Source: Bin87 sp034423595 (GTDB lineage Bacteria; Chloroflexota; Dehalococcoidia; Lucifugimonadales; UBA3495). Taken from it: a DNA stretch of 64,000 nt. The stretch spans positions 2,976,001-3,040,000 of the forward strand of contig OZ242258.1 in assembly GCA_965207025.1 (NCBI GenBank). The letters are read 5' to 3'. The stretch's first letter is position 1. Every line of letters begins with the position of its first letter. A program made the translations under genes and the position numbers. Below, in pieces: positions 7,843-15,237 of the stretch. The notes below the pieces were generated by a model that searched no databases, was not told the DNA's origin, and saw only the letters and a list, made by a program, of their open reading frames with translations.

Positions 7843-8114
7843 GGCGTACCTCCCTGTTGTCGTGAATTCCGCCGATTGCAGTTGCACCGGCAACCGGCCG
7901 GCCTGCCCTTCCCCGCCTGGACAATGCGCCGCACCACCAGGGCGGCGATGCCCAGGCCGAGGAGATTGAGGAAGAAGACTCCGCCGCCGGAGCCGGTGAG
8001 CAGCGGCCCCAGGATGAGCAGGCCCACCGCCAGCGCCAGGGTCAGCCGCTTGTGCCGCCAGAGGAACCGGCCCACCTTCACCGCCGCCGAGATTGTTCGC
8101 ATCACGCTTGTCAT
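7839..8114 (-). CDS. Small two-helix membrane protein
   Basis: 91 residues; ATG at 8114 with AAAGGAGG, an ideal ribosome site. Two hydrophobic segments (about residues 27-40, LALAVGLLILGPLL, and 47-60, FFLNLLGLGIAALV) are separated by a Gly-rich turn. The tail is basic and Cys-containing (CRCNCNRR). It is the first gene of the left minus-strand operon and overlaps the next by ATGA. Function unknown. Confidence 0.6.
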   Translation of the reverse strand: MTSVMRTISAAVKVGRFLWRHKRLTLALAVGLLILGPLLTGSGGGVFFLNLLGLGIAALVVRRIVQAGKGRPAGCRCNCNRRNSRQQGGTP

Positions 8115-8866
8115 GTTCGCCTCCTTTGTTGTTTCTGTGACTGACGTTTGCGTTCCTGACCCACGCGGCATCCGGGGAGCGCGGGCCGTGGTGATTGAAT
8201 GGGGATTGGGAAAGACGGACTCCGTCCCGGGCCGGATGCCTGGCGCGGGAAACGGAGCGAAGTGGGGGAGAAAAGCAGACGCAGCCCGGCCCAGGGAATG
8301 TTCAACGTCCTGGGGGGCTGCGCAGGGAAAGGGCCGCGGTCCGGTTGGTCTCAGCCGTCAAACCGCAGGCGTGAGGAAGCGGCCGAGGCGCCGTCAGCGC
8401 ATCAACCGCAGGGTGAAGGGGGTAAGGCGAAGCGGTTCAGCCGCTCCGCGAGTGAGGATGAGAGGCCGGAGTTCCTGGCCTGGGTTCCTGGTTCGGTTCG
8501 CCACCTCCTGGGCAATGATGTGATCGTGAGACTACCAGTGCACCGCATCGAATCGGTCGCCGGAGGAGCAATGCTCGACCCCGGTTCCGCATCACGCAGC
8601 GGGCGGGCGCTTATCCCCTGATGATCCGCCGCCGGGAGAGCAGGGCTCGATCCCGAAACAACGCACCGGGTCGGGGATGGACCCTCCAGTTTTCTGGGCT
8701 GGAAACACTGGAAAAAGCCAGACAACGCATTCAATTATTTACGAACCCATGAGCCAAAGAACCCCCCAAACCCGCCTTTCCGCCCCCGGTCGGCCAAAGT
8801 GTTCGCAACCAGGTCGCAACGGAGTCGCAGGAACGGAATGGCCGTTCCGATCGTGTCCCCGGCAGC
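8115..8866. other. Gene-free control region upstream of the left operon
   Basis: Several frames are open here, but none has a good ribosome site, recognisable motifs or plausible composition. The stretch holds an imperfect inverted repeat around 8689-8715 (CCAGTTTTC ... GGAAACACTGG) and an AT-rich patch at 8728-8745. At 8794-8806 it holds a 13-mer, CCAAAGTGTTCGC, identical to one at 9855-9867. It should contain the promoter of the minus operon and is a candidate site for oriT or a replication origin; no nick-site motif could be identified. Confidence 0.4.
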
Positions 8867-9721
8867 CTACTTGCGCCACAAACCCAGGGTGAGGAAGCGG
8901 CGCAGCCGGAGCATCTTGCGGTCCACTATCGCCTCATCCAGCAGCTCATTCCGGCGCCGGACCTCCTGCCGCCGGTCGCCCCAGTCCCAGGGCCGCGTCG
9001 CCGGAGGCAGGGTGAGTTCATGCTTTTCGACCAGCTCGATTTCCAGCTCCAGGCGCCGCTCCCGCGCGTTGAGCACTTCCATGGCGTCTTTGGCCGCAGC
9101 GAAGGCGTCCCGGGCTTCCCGCCACTGGACAATCACCGCCGTGGCCGCGTCGCCGTACACCAGCTCCTCGCCGGGTTCCGCCTCGGCGGTAACCAGGTCG
9201 GTATAAACCCGCCGGGGCCGCTGGACCACGGGCTTGGCCGACACGCCCTGACTGTCAGGCTGCGAACTCGCCACGCCGCCACCCCTCGGCGCTCCGCCGT
9301 TCACCGCCGCGCTAGTGCCCACCGCCTCCAGCGCCGACACCCGCCGCGCCAACTCCGCCAGCGCCCTGGCCTGTTCCTCCTGGGCCTTTTCCCCGTCCTC
9401 GCGCAACGCAGCCAGCCCCTCACCCATCATCCGCTCCAACTCCTTCTGACCGTCCTCCAGCATCCCCAGCCGGTGCCGCTGGGTGGCCGCCGCCGACCCG
9501 CCCCCCTCCAATAGGTGCCTTTCCAGCGCCCCGGCCAGCGTGGGCGTCAGGCGCCGCGACTCTTCATACCGCGTCAACGTCCGGGGACTGACCCCCAGGG
9601 TCTCCGCCGCCTGGGTCTTGCCCTGCTCGCCGATCAGGTCCCCCAGCAGCGCCACAAGCCTCATTTCCCGCAGGCTGTCCAGGCTCCGGCTGGCCTCCGG
9701 GTACTGTTCGCTCTCCGCCAT
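8867..9721 (-). CDS. HTH regulator with central coiled coil (KfrA/ParB-accessory-like architecture)
   Basis: 284 residues from the ATG at 9721; an 18-residue extension would run into the operator-like repeat. An N-terminal HTH (LRLVALLGDLIGEQGKTQAA, then LGVSPRTLTRYEE, about residues 18-55) is followed by a long coiled coil (EDGQKELERMMGEGLAALRE ... RALAELARRVSAL). A Ser/Gly linker leads to a second helical region (ARERRLELEIELVEKHEL). Two 38-bp repeats containing TGGACA/TGTCC half-sites lie just upstream, which suggests autoregulation. The layout resembles plasmid KfrA-type regulators, but sequence homology is not established. Confidence 0.65.
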   Translation of the reverse strand: MAESEQYPEASRSLDSLREMRLVALLGDLIGEQGKTQAAETLGVSPRTLTRYEESRRLTPTLAGALERHLLEGGGSAAATQRHRLGMLEDGQKELERMMGEGLAALREDGEKAQEEQARALAELARRVSALEAVGTSAAVNGGAPRGGGVASSQPDSQGVSAKPVVQRPRRVYTDLVTAEAEPGEELVYGDAATAVIVQWREARDAFAAAKDAMEVLNARERRLELEIELVEKHELTLPPATRPWDWGDRRQEVRRRNELLDEAIVDRKMLRLRRFLTLGLWRK

Positions 9722-9736
9722 CGCCTTGCCCTCCTT

Positions 9737-9830
9737 GCTGGACAACTGTCCGATTTCCTTCGTGGCACTGTCCAAACTCCCCCTCCATTGCCGCTGGACA
9801 ACTGTCCGATTTCATACGTGGCCCTGTCCA
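9737..9830. promoter_or_regulatory. Duplicated 38-bp operator-like repeat
   Basis: Copies at 9737-9774 and 9793-9830 differ at only three positions. Each holds the dyad GGACA-AC-TGTCC and, 22 bases on, another TGTCC half-site ending TGTCCA. They sit 16-110 bases upstream of the HTH gene start. Related TGGACA half-sites occur before the secretion operon at 11054-11069. Confidence 0.7.
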
Positions 9831-9872
9831 CAGGGGCTGGAAGCTGCCCTGGAACCAAAGTGTTCGCTCAAA

Positions 9873-10971
9873 CCGTCCGATAGCAACTGTCTTGAATGTC
9901 AAGAGGCATGACCGACATTAGCGGTCAGGTCGCGCCAGGGCGAGTGATGCTTGATCATGGCATTGAGGATGGTGAGCAGCTTTCGCATACAGGCGACGAG
10001 GGCGACCTTCTTCGGCTTGCCAGCGGCCAGCAGTCGTTGGTAGAGGTTCCTGATGACGGGATTGTGCTGGCTGGCTACCATTGCTCCCATATACAAGACG
10101 GACCGCACTCGGGCGCGCCCGCCCCAGACGGTGCGTTTGCCACGCATCGTGCCGCTGTCCCGGCTGAAGGGGGCCACGCCCACCAGGGCGGCGATCTGCC
10201 GACGGTCCAGCGTGCCCAGTTCGGGGAGACAGGCCAGCAAGGTGAGGGAGAGCTGCTCACCCACGCCGGGGACAGACCTCAGGAGATCGTCCTTCTCCCG
10301 CCACACCGGACTCCGGCGCAGCGTCTGCCTCAGCCCCTGGTCCAGGTCGGTCAGCTCCTGCTCCAGCCAGGCGATGTGGGCCTCGATGCGGGGGCGCACG
10401 GCGCTGACGGCGGTTCCCAGGCGGTTCTTCTCGGAGACCAGCATGGTCATCACCTGGTGCCTGCGGGCTACCAACGAGTTGAGGACCTGCGTCTCGGCGT
10501 CCCGCAGCGGGCGCACCTTGGGACGAACCGCATCGGCGAAGTGAGCCAGGACCGCCGCGTCCAAAGCGTCGGTCTTGGCCAGCGCTCCGGTGGCCTTGGC
10601 GAAGTCCCGGACTTGACGCGGGTTGGCGACCACCACCGGCAGCTCGGCGATTGCCAAAGCTGCCACCAACGGCAATTCCAAGCCGCCGGTAGCCTCCAGC
10701 AAGACCAAGGTGGGACCCAGGCCCTCCAACTGGGAGACCAGTTCTCCCACTCCGGTTTCGTCGTAGGAGACAACCCATCTCTGACCCGTGGGACGGACTG
10801 CGACGTCAACCTTGGCCTTGGCCACGTCAATGCCTACGTAGACTCCTTCAAGCTCCATGATCACCTCCTGTTGATTGCCGGCCCGTCCTTGCACGATGCG
10901 GGCTTGGTTAACCCAGGCAACTGTTCGGGCTCTAACTCCAATAGGGTGGGGCGACCCTCGCTATCGGACGG
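9873..10971 (-). mobile_element. IS110-family insertion sequence with 12-bp subterminal inverted repeats
   Basis: A transposase gene is enclosed by perfect 12-bp inverted repeats, CCGTCCGATAGC at 9873-9884 and its complement at 10960-10971. The exact tips are not fixed because IS110 elements often lack terminal repeats and target duplications. The noncoding stretch upstream of the transposase (10859-10959) is where IS110-group elements encode their bridge RNA. An 8-bp GCAACTGT occurs at 9883-9890 and again near 10917, possibly core-related. The element sits in the control region between the HTH gene and the secretion operon. Confidence 0.8.
9899..10858 (-). CDS. IS110-family transposase (DEDD recombinase)
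   Basis: 319 residues from the ATG at 10858, behind a strong AGGAGGTGATC. The N-terminal RuvC-like domain shows the DEDD set: Asp11 in GIDVAK, Glu55 in LLEATGG, and Asp97 and Asp100 in KTDALDA. The C-terminal Transposase_20 domain has VPGVGEQLSLTLLACLPELG and the RDSGTMRGKR segment with the conserved serine, then LYMGAMVASQHNP. Length is near the family norm and the frame is intact, so the element may be active. Confidence 0.93.
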   Translation of the reverse strand: MELEGVYVGIDVAKAKVDVAVRPTGQRWVVSYDETGVGELVSQLEGLGPTLVLLEATGGLELPLVAALAIAELPVVVANPRQVRDFAKATGALAKTDALDAAVLAHFADAVRPKVRPLRDAETQVLNSLVARRHQVMTMLVSEKNRLGTAVSAVRPRIEAHIAWLEQELTDLDQGLRQTLRRSPVWREKDDLLRSVPGVGEQLSLTLLACLPELGTLDRRQIAALVGVAPFSRDSGTMRGKRTVWGGRARVRSVLYMGAMVASQHNPVIRNLYQRLLAAGKPKKVALVACMRKLLTILNAMIKHHSPWRDLTANVGHAS

Positions 10972-11249
10972 CCTTCTATGACCCAGGGGCAACCGGTCTA
11001 CCCCACCCACTCAAAAATACAAGGGGCTGATTTCCCCCGATTTCAGGTTCAACTGGACAGAATTGGACACCTGCCCACCAGCATCAATTCCCTGTACACG
11101 GGTATGACACCACACCGGCCTGTCCAAATCCCATGCCTTAAAAGGGGTGACGCGCGCGTCACCCCTTATAGGACATTCCGCTGAGCGGGTTCCGTCGCCA
11201 GACTTGGTTGTCGAACATCCGGTCTCAATACGACCGCAAGGAGGCAACC
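10972..11249 (+). promoter_or_regulatory. Control region of the secretion operon: TGGACA sites and a 26-bp palindrome
   Basis: Two TGGACA half-sites lie 10 bp apart (11054-11059, 11064-11069) and an inverted TGTCCA lies at 11121-11126. They match the half-sites in the repeats before the HTH gene. A perfect 26-bp palindrome, AAGGGGTGACGCG and its complement, spans 11142-11167, about 80 bases before the first gene. It could be an operator or a terminator. No convincing -35/-10 pair was found. Confidence 0.6.
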
Positions 11250-11864
11250 ATGTTCCGGCGTCTATTACCCAAGTCCGGCAGACCTCGGCGGCTGGCGCTG
11301 CTGGCGGCGGCGCTGCTGCTCGCGGCCATCGTCACCATTCCCGCCAGCGGCCTGGCCCTGGCCCAATCGCCACCCTCTGACGATGTGATCCTGGTCAACC
11401 GGGACCGGCAACTGGTGGAGCGGAAGAAGGAGGGCGACTTCGTGGCCCGCCCCATCTTCAACCGCCAGGTCAGCGTTCTCTACTACGCCATCCGCCACCC
11501 GGACACCGGCGACTGGATCACCAACACCTACCGGGTCCAGGGCGGCGAGAAGAAGCTGGCCGAGGGCTGGGAGTACACCTTCGACTACCCGGCCCTCAAA
11601 GAGCAGCCCGACCTCCACCCCGAGCAGCCCTTCCTGCTGATGCTGGCCGTCCCCCGCATTGGCGGCGGCGACCACCACGTCTTCTACGCCCTGATCCCCG
11701 TCCACCAGCCCAAGGGGTTGTGGGACCGGGTGCTGGGCGCTCTCGACCCGGACCGCTGGGCCCGGGCCGCCGCCAAGTGGGTGATCCAGGGCGTCCACGG
11801 GACCCTGTGCGGCGTGGTGCAGGGGGTGCTCCAGACCAAAATCAGCGATTGCGGGGGAGGTTAG
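11250..11864 (+). CDS. Exported protein, first gene of the secretion operon
   Basis: 204 residues from the ATG at 11250 (AAGGAGG upstream). A signal peptide is clear: basic RRLLPKSGRPRR, hydrophobic LALLAAALLLAAIVTI, then SGLALAQS with likely cleavage after about residue 38. The mature part is beta-rich (RQVSVLYYAIRHPDTGDW) and ends with GVVQGVLQTKISDCGGG. It begins an unbroken run of genes that continues to VirB4 and the coupling protein, so it is probably a surface or channel component. Family not recognised. Confidence 0.65.
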   Translation: MFRRLLPKSGRPRRLALLAAALLLAAIVTIPASGLALAQSPPSDDVILVNRDRQLVERKKEGDFVARPIFNRQVSVLYYAIRHPDTGDWITNTYRVQGGEKKLAEGWEYTFDYPALKEQPDLHPEQPFLLMLAVPRIGGGDHHVFYALIPVHQPKGLWDRVLGALDPDRWARAAAKWVIQGVHGTLCGVVQGVLQTKISDCGGG

Positions 11865-11869
11865 GCAGT

Positions 11870-12850
11870 ATGGGAGACATCCTCACCGGAACCCCTCCGC
11901 ACCTCACCTACCTGCACCCCTTCGTGCAGCAGGCGTGGTGGGCAGTCTGGGCCGTAACCACCGCCGCCCTCACCGTGATCCTGGGCTGGATGGGGCTCAG
12001 CTTCATCGTCCAGGAGCATCTCGGCAGACATCAATCAGGCTGGCGGGAGATGGTGCCCCGCCTGGTGCTGGGCCTCACCGCCGCCGCGTCGTCCCTCTGG
12101 TGGTGCGCCCTGGTCATCGACGTGGCCCACGCCGCCTCCCAGTTCATCGCCGCGACGTTGAACGTTACCCCCGGCGACCTGCTGCGGGCGCCCCTGTTTG
12201 CGCTTTTGGCCGCCGTGGAGACGGGCAGCGTGGGCCTGGCGGTGTTCATCGCCCTGCTCTACCTGGTCTTCGGCTTCTTTCTGCTCTACCTGCTGGTGCA
12301 GATGATCCTGCGCCTGGCCCTCATCGACATCCTGCTGGCGCTGGCGCCCATCGCTCTGGGGCTGTGGATTCTGCCTCATACGGCGGGCTGGGGCCGCCAC
12401 TGGCTGCGCCTGTTTATGACCACCGTGTTCCAGCAGGCGGTGCAGCTCATCGCCGTGGCGTTGGGCTTCGCCTTCCTGGGCGAGTTCGCCGCCATCGGCC
12501 AGTTCGAGCCGGTGCAGGACCTGGTCTGGAAGCTGCTCATGGCCATCGCCTTCATGTACCTGGCGAGCCGCGTCCCCTCGATGCTGGGCAATCACGGCAC
12601 CTTCGACGCCTGGCTGCACACCCTCTACTTCGGGATGTCCCTGCCCGGCTCCATGGTCCGCTCGGCCCGCGCCCTGGCGTTGATTGGGGGCGGAGCCGCC
12701 GGAGGCCCGGCGGGCGCGGCGGCAGGGGCGGCAGCGGCGGGTGGAGCCACCGGAGCGGCCAGCGCCGCCGGAAGCGCGGCGAACTCGGCCGCCCAGAACG
12801 CCACCCCGGCAGGCCAGGGAGGACCCACGCCCCGCAGCCAGGGGCCGTAG
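11870..12850 (+). CDS. VirB6/TrbL-like polytopic membrane protein
   Basis: 326 residues; ATG at 11870, five bases after the previous gene, with GGGGGAGG nearby. At least six hydrophobic segments: AVWAVTTAALTVILGW, LVLGLTAAASSLWW, VGLAVFIALLYLVFGFFLLY, LVQMILRLALIDILLALAPI, LIAVALGFAFLGEF, LLMAIAFMYLA. The C-terminal 60 residues are Gly/Ala-rich and probably disordered. The topology and the position before VirB4 match the inner-membrane channel subunit of type IV secretion systems. Confidence 0.75.
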   Translation: MGDILTGTPPHLTYLHPFVQQAWWAVWAVTTAALTVILGWMGLSFIVQEHLGRHQSGWREMVPRLVLGLTAAASSLWWCALVIDVAHAASQFIAATLNVTPGDLLRAPLFALLAAVETGSVGLAVFIALLYLVFGFFLLYLLVQMILRLALIDILLALAPIALGLWILPHTAGWGRHWLRLFMTTVFQQAVQLIAVALGFAFLGEFAAIGQFEPVQDLVWKLLMAIAFMYLASRVPSMLGNHGTFDAWLHTLYFGMSLPGSMVRSARALALIGGGAAGGPAGAAAGAAAAGGATGAASAAGSAANSAAQNATPAGQGGPTPRSQGP

Positions 12851-12999
12851 CCGAAATCACGACCACCAACCGGCGAGGAGACCTTCCCGCCGTCCAGCCA
12901 CCGACGGAGGTGCGCCATGTGCCAGTAAACCGGCGAGAGCAACCCGACTGCAAGCAGATCGAGCAATCGCTGAAACGGCAGCGAAAAGGAGAGAAACCT

Positions 13000-13266
13000 A
13001 TGGGAGAACTGACCCAGACCATATCGAACCTGGTGGGCATCCTGCTGGGATTGGTGGGCGTGGTCGGCGTGGGCTACTTCATCTACGGCGCCTACCTCTA
13101 CCTCACCGCCTCCGGCGCGCCCAACCAGATGGAGCGAGGCAAGAGCGCCATGATGACCGCCCTGGCCGGCGTGGTCCTGGCCCTGGTGGCCTACGGCGTC
13201 GTCGCGCTGGTGATCAACGCCGTGGTGGGCAACCCGGTGGACCCCAGCGTACCCACACCCAATTAG
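13000..13266 (+). CDS. Pilin-like/VirB2-type two-helix membrane protein (copy 1)
   Basis: 88 residues from the ATG at 13000 (AAAGGAGAG upstream). The only longer frame is out of context with the neighbouring gene. Two membrane segments: ILLGLVGVVGVGYFIYGAYL and MTALAGVVLALVAYGVVALV, joined by a short polar loop SGAPNQMERGKSA. That layout is typical of VirB2/TrbC-type pilins of Gram-positive-like systems; no signal peptide is obvious. A 149-bp gap before it holds no gene. Confidence 0.72.
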   Translation: MGELTQTISNLVGILLGLVGVVGVGYFIYGAYLYLTASGAPNQMERGKSAMMTALAGVVLALVAYGVVALVINAVVGNPVDPSVPTPN

Positions 13267-13276
13267 GAGGCAGGGC

Positions 13277-14905
13277 ATGAGAGAGCACGAAGTACCGACC
13301 CACGTGCAGGCCGAGGACAAGGCGCTGCTGTGGTTCACCTTCCCCCAGGTGGTGGCGGTGGTGGCGACCTGCGCCGTGGCCTACGGCGTCTATCGCTACT
13401 TTCCCTTCGGCCCCTCGGGGCTGAAGCTGGGCCTGGCGATAGTGCTGGGCGTGGTGGGCATCGCCATGACCGTGGGCAAGGTGGGGGGCCGGGGGCTGCC
13501 CCTGGTGGCCGCCGACCTGTTGAAATTCAACTTGGGCGCCCGGCGCTACGCCGGTTCCCCGGCGCAGTTGACCATCAGCGAGCCGCCCCCGCAGCCCGAG
13601 GCCAGGCCCGACCCGCTGCGGCTGCTGGCGAAGAAGGCCGCCTCCGGCGTGGGCAAGGCGGTGAAAGCAGTCCGGCAGAAGGGGCGCCGTCCCTTCCGGC
13701 CCCACAGCTGGTTCGGCAAGGGCCGTCGCCGCAAGGAGGCGGGAAATCGCCCCCAGACTCCGGCTGAAGGAACCAGGACCAGGAAGCCCTGGGGCCGCTT
13801 CCTGGCGGTGGGGACGTTGGGCCTGCTGGCGTTGGTGCTGCTGCCCGGCAGCGCCCTGGCCGACGACCCGGACGACAACCCCTACGGCGACGCCTGGCGG
13901 CTGGACGAAATCTACTTTGAGCCGCCGGACCCGGTGCCGGGCCGCCGCGTCTACATCGAGAGGCTGGCGGTCTCCGGCGACACTGCCGTCGTCACCCTGC
14001 GGGCGGCCCACGACCTGGACCTGAAGGGCCGGGTCTTCGGCGGCCGCACCGGCAAAACCCTGAAGATGGGCTTCAACACCAGCCTGCGGGAAGGAGAGAG
14101 CAAGGGTTACAACCTGACCCTGGACGGCCCTTCGCCCTCCTTCACCTTCTCCTGGCAGGACGCATTGGGCCGGAGCGGGGCGGCGTCGCTGAAGAGCCGC
14201 CAGATCCCCTACCCGCTGCCCCAGGCCGACGGGGAGCTTTGCGACCTGGAGGTCATTTCCCTGGAGTGGACGCCGGGCCAAATCAGGGGCGTCATCGCCT
14301 CGGAGTGCATCGCCGAGACCCGGCACGAGGAGGACCTGCCGGTGTACGGCGGCCACTTCAGCCAGTCGGTGCCGGCCCTGCTGGCCGCCACCGTAACCGG
14401 GATCACCGGCACGGTCACCGTGCATTGGGGCGGCCACAGCGCCACGGCGACCTTCGTTCCAAACGGCGAGACCGCCTTCACCCTTCCCGTGGCGAACCGA
14501 CGGGCGACCAGCCAGTTGGAAATCACGGCGGACCTGACGGCGACCCTCAACGTCCCCCGGCCGCCCATGTTGCAGACCGTCCACCACCCGGCCCGCACCG
14601 ACGTGTACACCCGCCGGGTGACATGCCGCTGCGGCAAAAGCTCGACCGTCAAGACGGTGCGCATCTACGTCCATCACCCGGAGCACGTGCGGGCCGTGGA
14701 GAACCAGCGTTCCCCGGTGACCCGCACCCGGACGGAGAGCATCCCGCTGGTTGCAGCGTCGAAGGCGGCGCCGGCCGTGAACCTCGGGGCCGATGCCCCC
14801 TACCAGGCCCTCTACGTGCCTCCCCCCAAGCCCCCGCCGCCCAGGGCGGAGCAGACGCCGGTGGGCGGTTCCAACTGGTGGAGCTGGCTATGGCCCGGAA
14901 ACTGA
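13277..14905 (+). CDS. PrgI/VirB3-like membrane domain fused to a large exported domain
   Basis: 542 residues. Residues 17-70 form the paired helices of PrgI/VirB3-type subunits (FTFPQVVAVVATCAVAYGVY, then LGLAIVLGVVGIAMTVG). A basic linker (about 130-170) precedes a third hydrophobic stretch at 175-195 that ends GSALADD, like an internal signal. The remaining 340 residues are beta-rich with Cys in ELCDLEVIS, ASECIAE and CRCGKSS, and a Pro-rich tail. So a normally 100-residue subunit carries a surface domain. It directly precedes the second pilin-like gene (16-base overlap) and VirB4. Confidence 0.65.
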   Translation: MREHEVPTHVQAEDKALLWFTFPQVVAVVATCAVAYGVYRYFPFGPSGLKLGLAIVLGVVGIAMTVGKVGGRGLPLVAADLLKFNLGARRYAGSPAQLTISEPPPQPEARPDPLRLLAKKAASGVGKAVKAVRQKGRRPFRPHSWFGKGRRRKEAGNRPQTPAEGTRTRKPWGRFLAVGTLGLLALVLLPGSALADDPDDNPYGDAWRLDEIYFEPPDPVPGRRVYIERLAVSGDTAVVTLRAAHDLDLKGRVFGGRTGKTLKMGFNTSLREGESKGYNLTLDGPSPSFTFSWQDALGRSGAASLKSRQIPYPLPQADGELCDLEVISLEWTPGQIRGVIASECIAETRHEEDLPVYGGHFSQSVPALLAATVTGITGTVTVHWGGHSATATFVPNGETAFTLPVANRRATSQLEITADLTATLNVPRPPMLQTVHHPARTDVYTRRVTCRCGKSSTVKTVRIYVHHPEHVRAVENQRSPVTRTRTESIPLVAASKAAPAVNLGADAPYQALYVPPPKPPPPRAEQTPVGGSNWWSWLWPGN

Positions 14906-15219
14906 CCGCCATATTGCTGGCCGGCGCCTCGGCCCTGGTGTCCGTTGCCGCCGCTCCGGCGCAGGACGAAATGAACGCGATGACCGCCGCCTTCGACGCG
15001 GTGCTCACCGGCATGGCCTACGTGGGGGCGGGCCTGTGCTTCTTCGGCATCGTCTGGGCCGGGTTCCTGCTGATGGCCGAGGGCGCCGAGGGCGAGGGTC
15101 GGGGCCGGGCCAGGAACGCCGCAATCATGGCCGTGGTCGGCCTGGTGGTGGTGCTGCTGGCCAAGGGCATCGCCACCGGCATCATCGGCAGGATCATCGA
15201 AGTTCTGCCCGGCCCATAA
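14890..15219 (+). CDS. Pilin-like protein with signal peptide (copy 2)
   Basis: 109 residues from the ATG at 14890, inside the end of the previous gene. Signal peptide MARKLTAILLAGASALVSVA followed by AAPAQD, then two membrane helices (MAYVGAGLCFFGIVWAGFLL and AAIMAVVGLVVVLLAKGIA). The signal peptide plus two-helix pattern is the classical VirB2 layout, so this may be the true pilin and the copy at 13000 a second subunit. Confidence 0.72.
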   Translation: MARKLTAILLAGASALVSVAAAPAQDEMNAMTAAFDAVLTGMAYVGAGLCFFGIVWAGFLLMAEGAEGEGRGRARNAAIMAVVGLVVVLLAKGIATGIIGRIIEVLPGP

Positions 15220-15237
15220 CACAACCGGGAGGTGTGA

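Noticed and set aside
7717..8621. Long plus-strand frames between the left operon and the HTH gene
   Set aside because: They start inside or opposite minus-strand genes, lack ribosome sites and have Arg/Pro/Ser-rich shadow composition.
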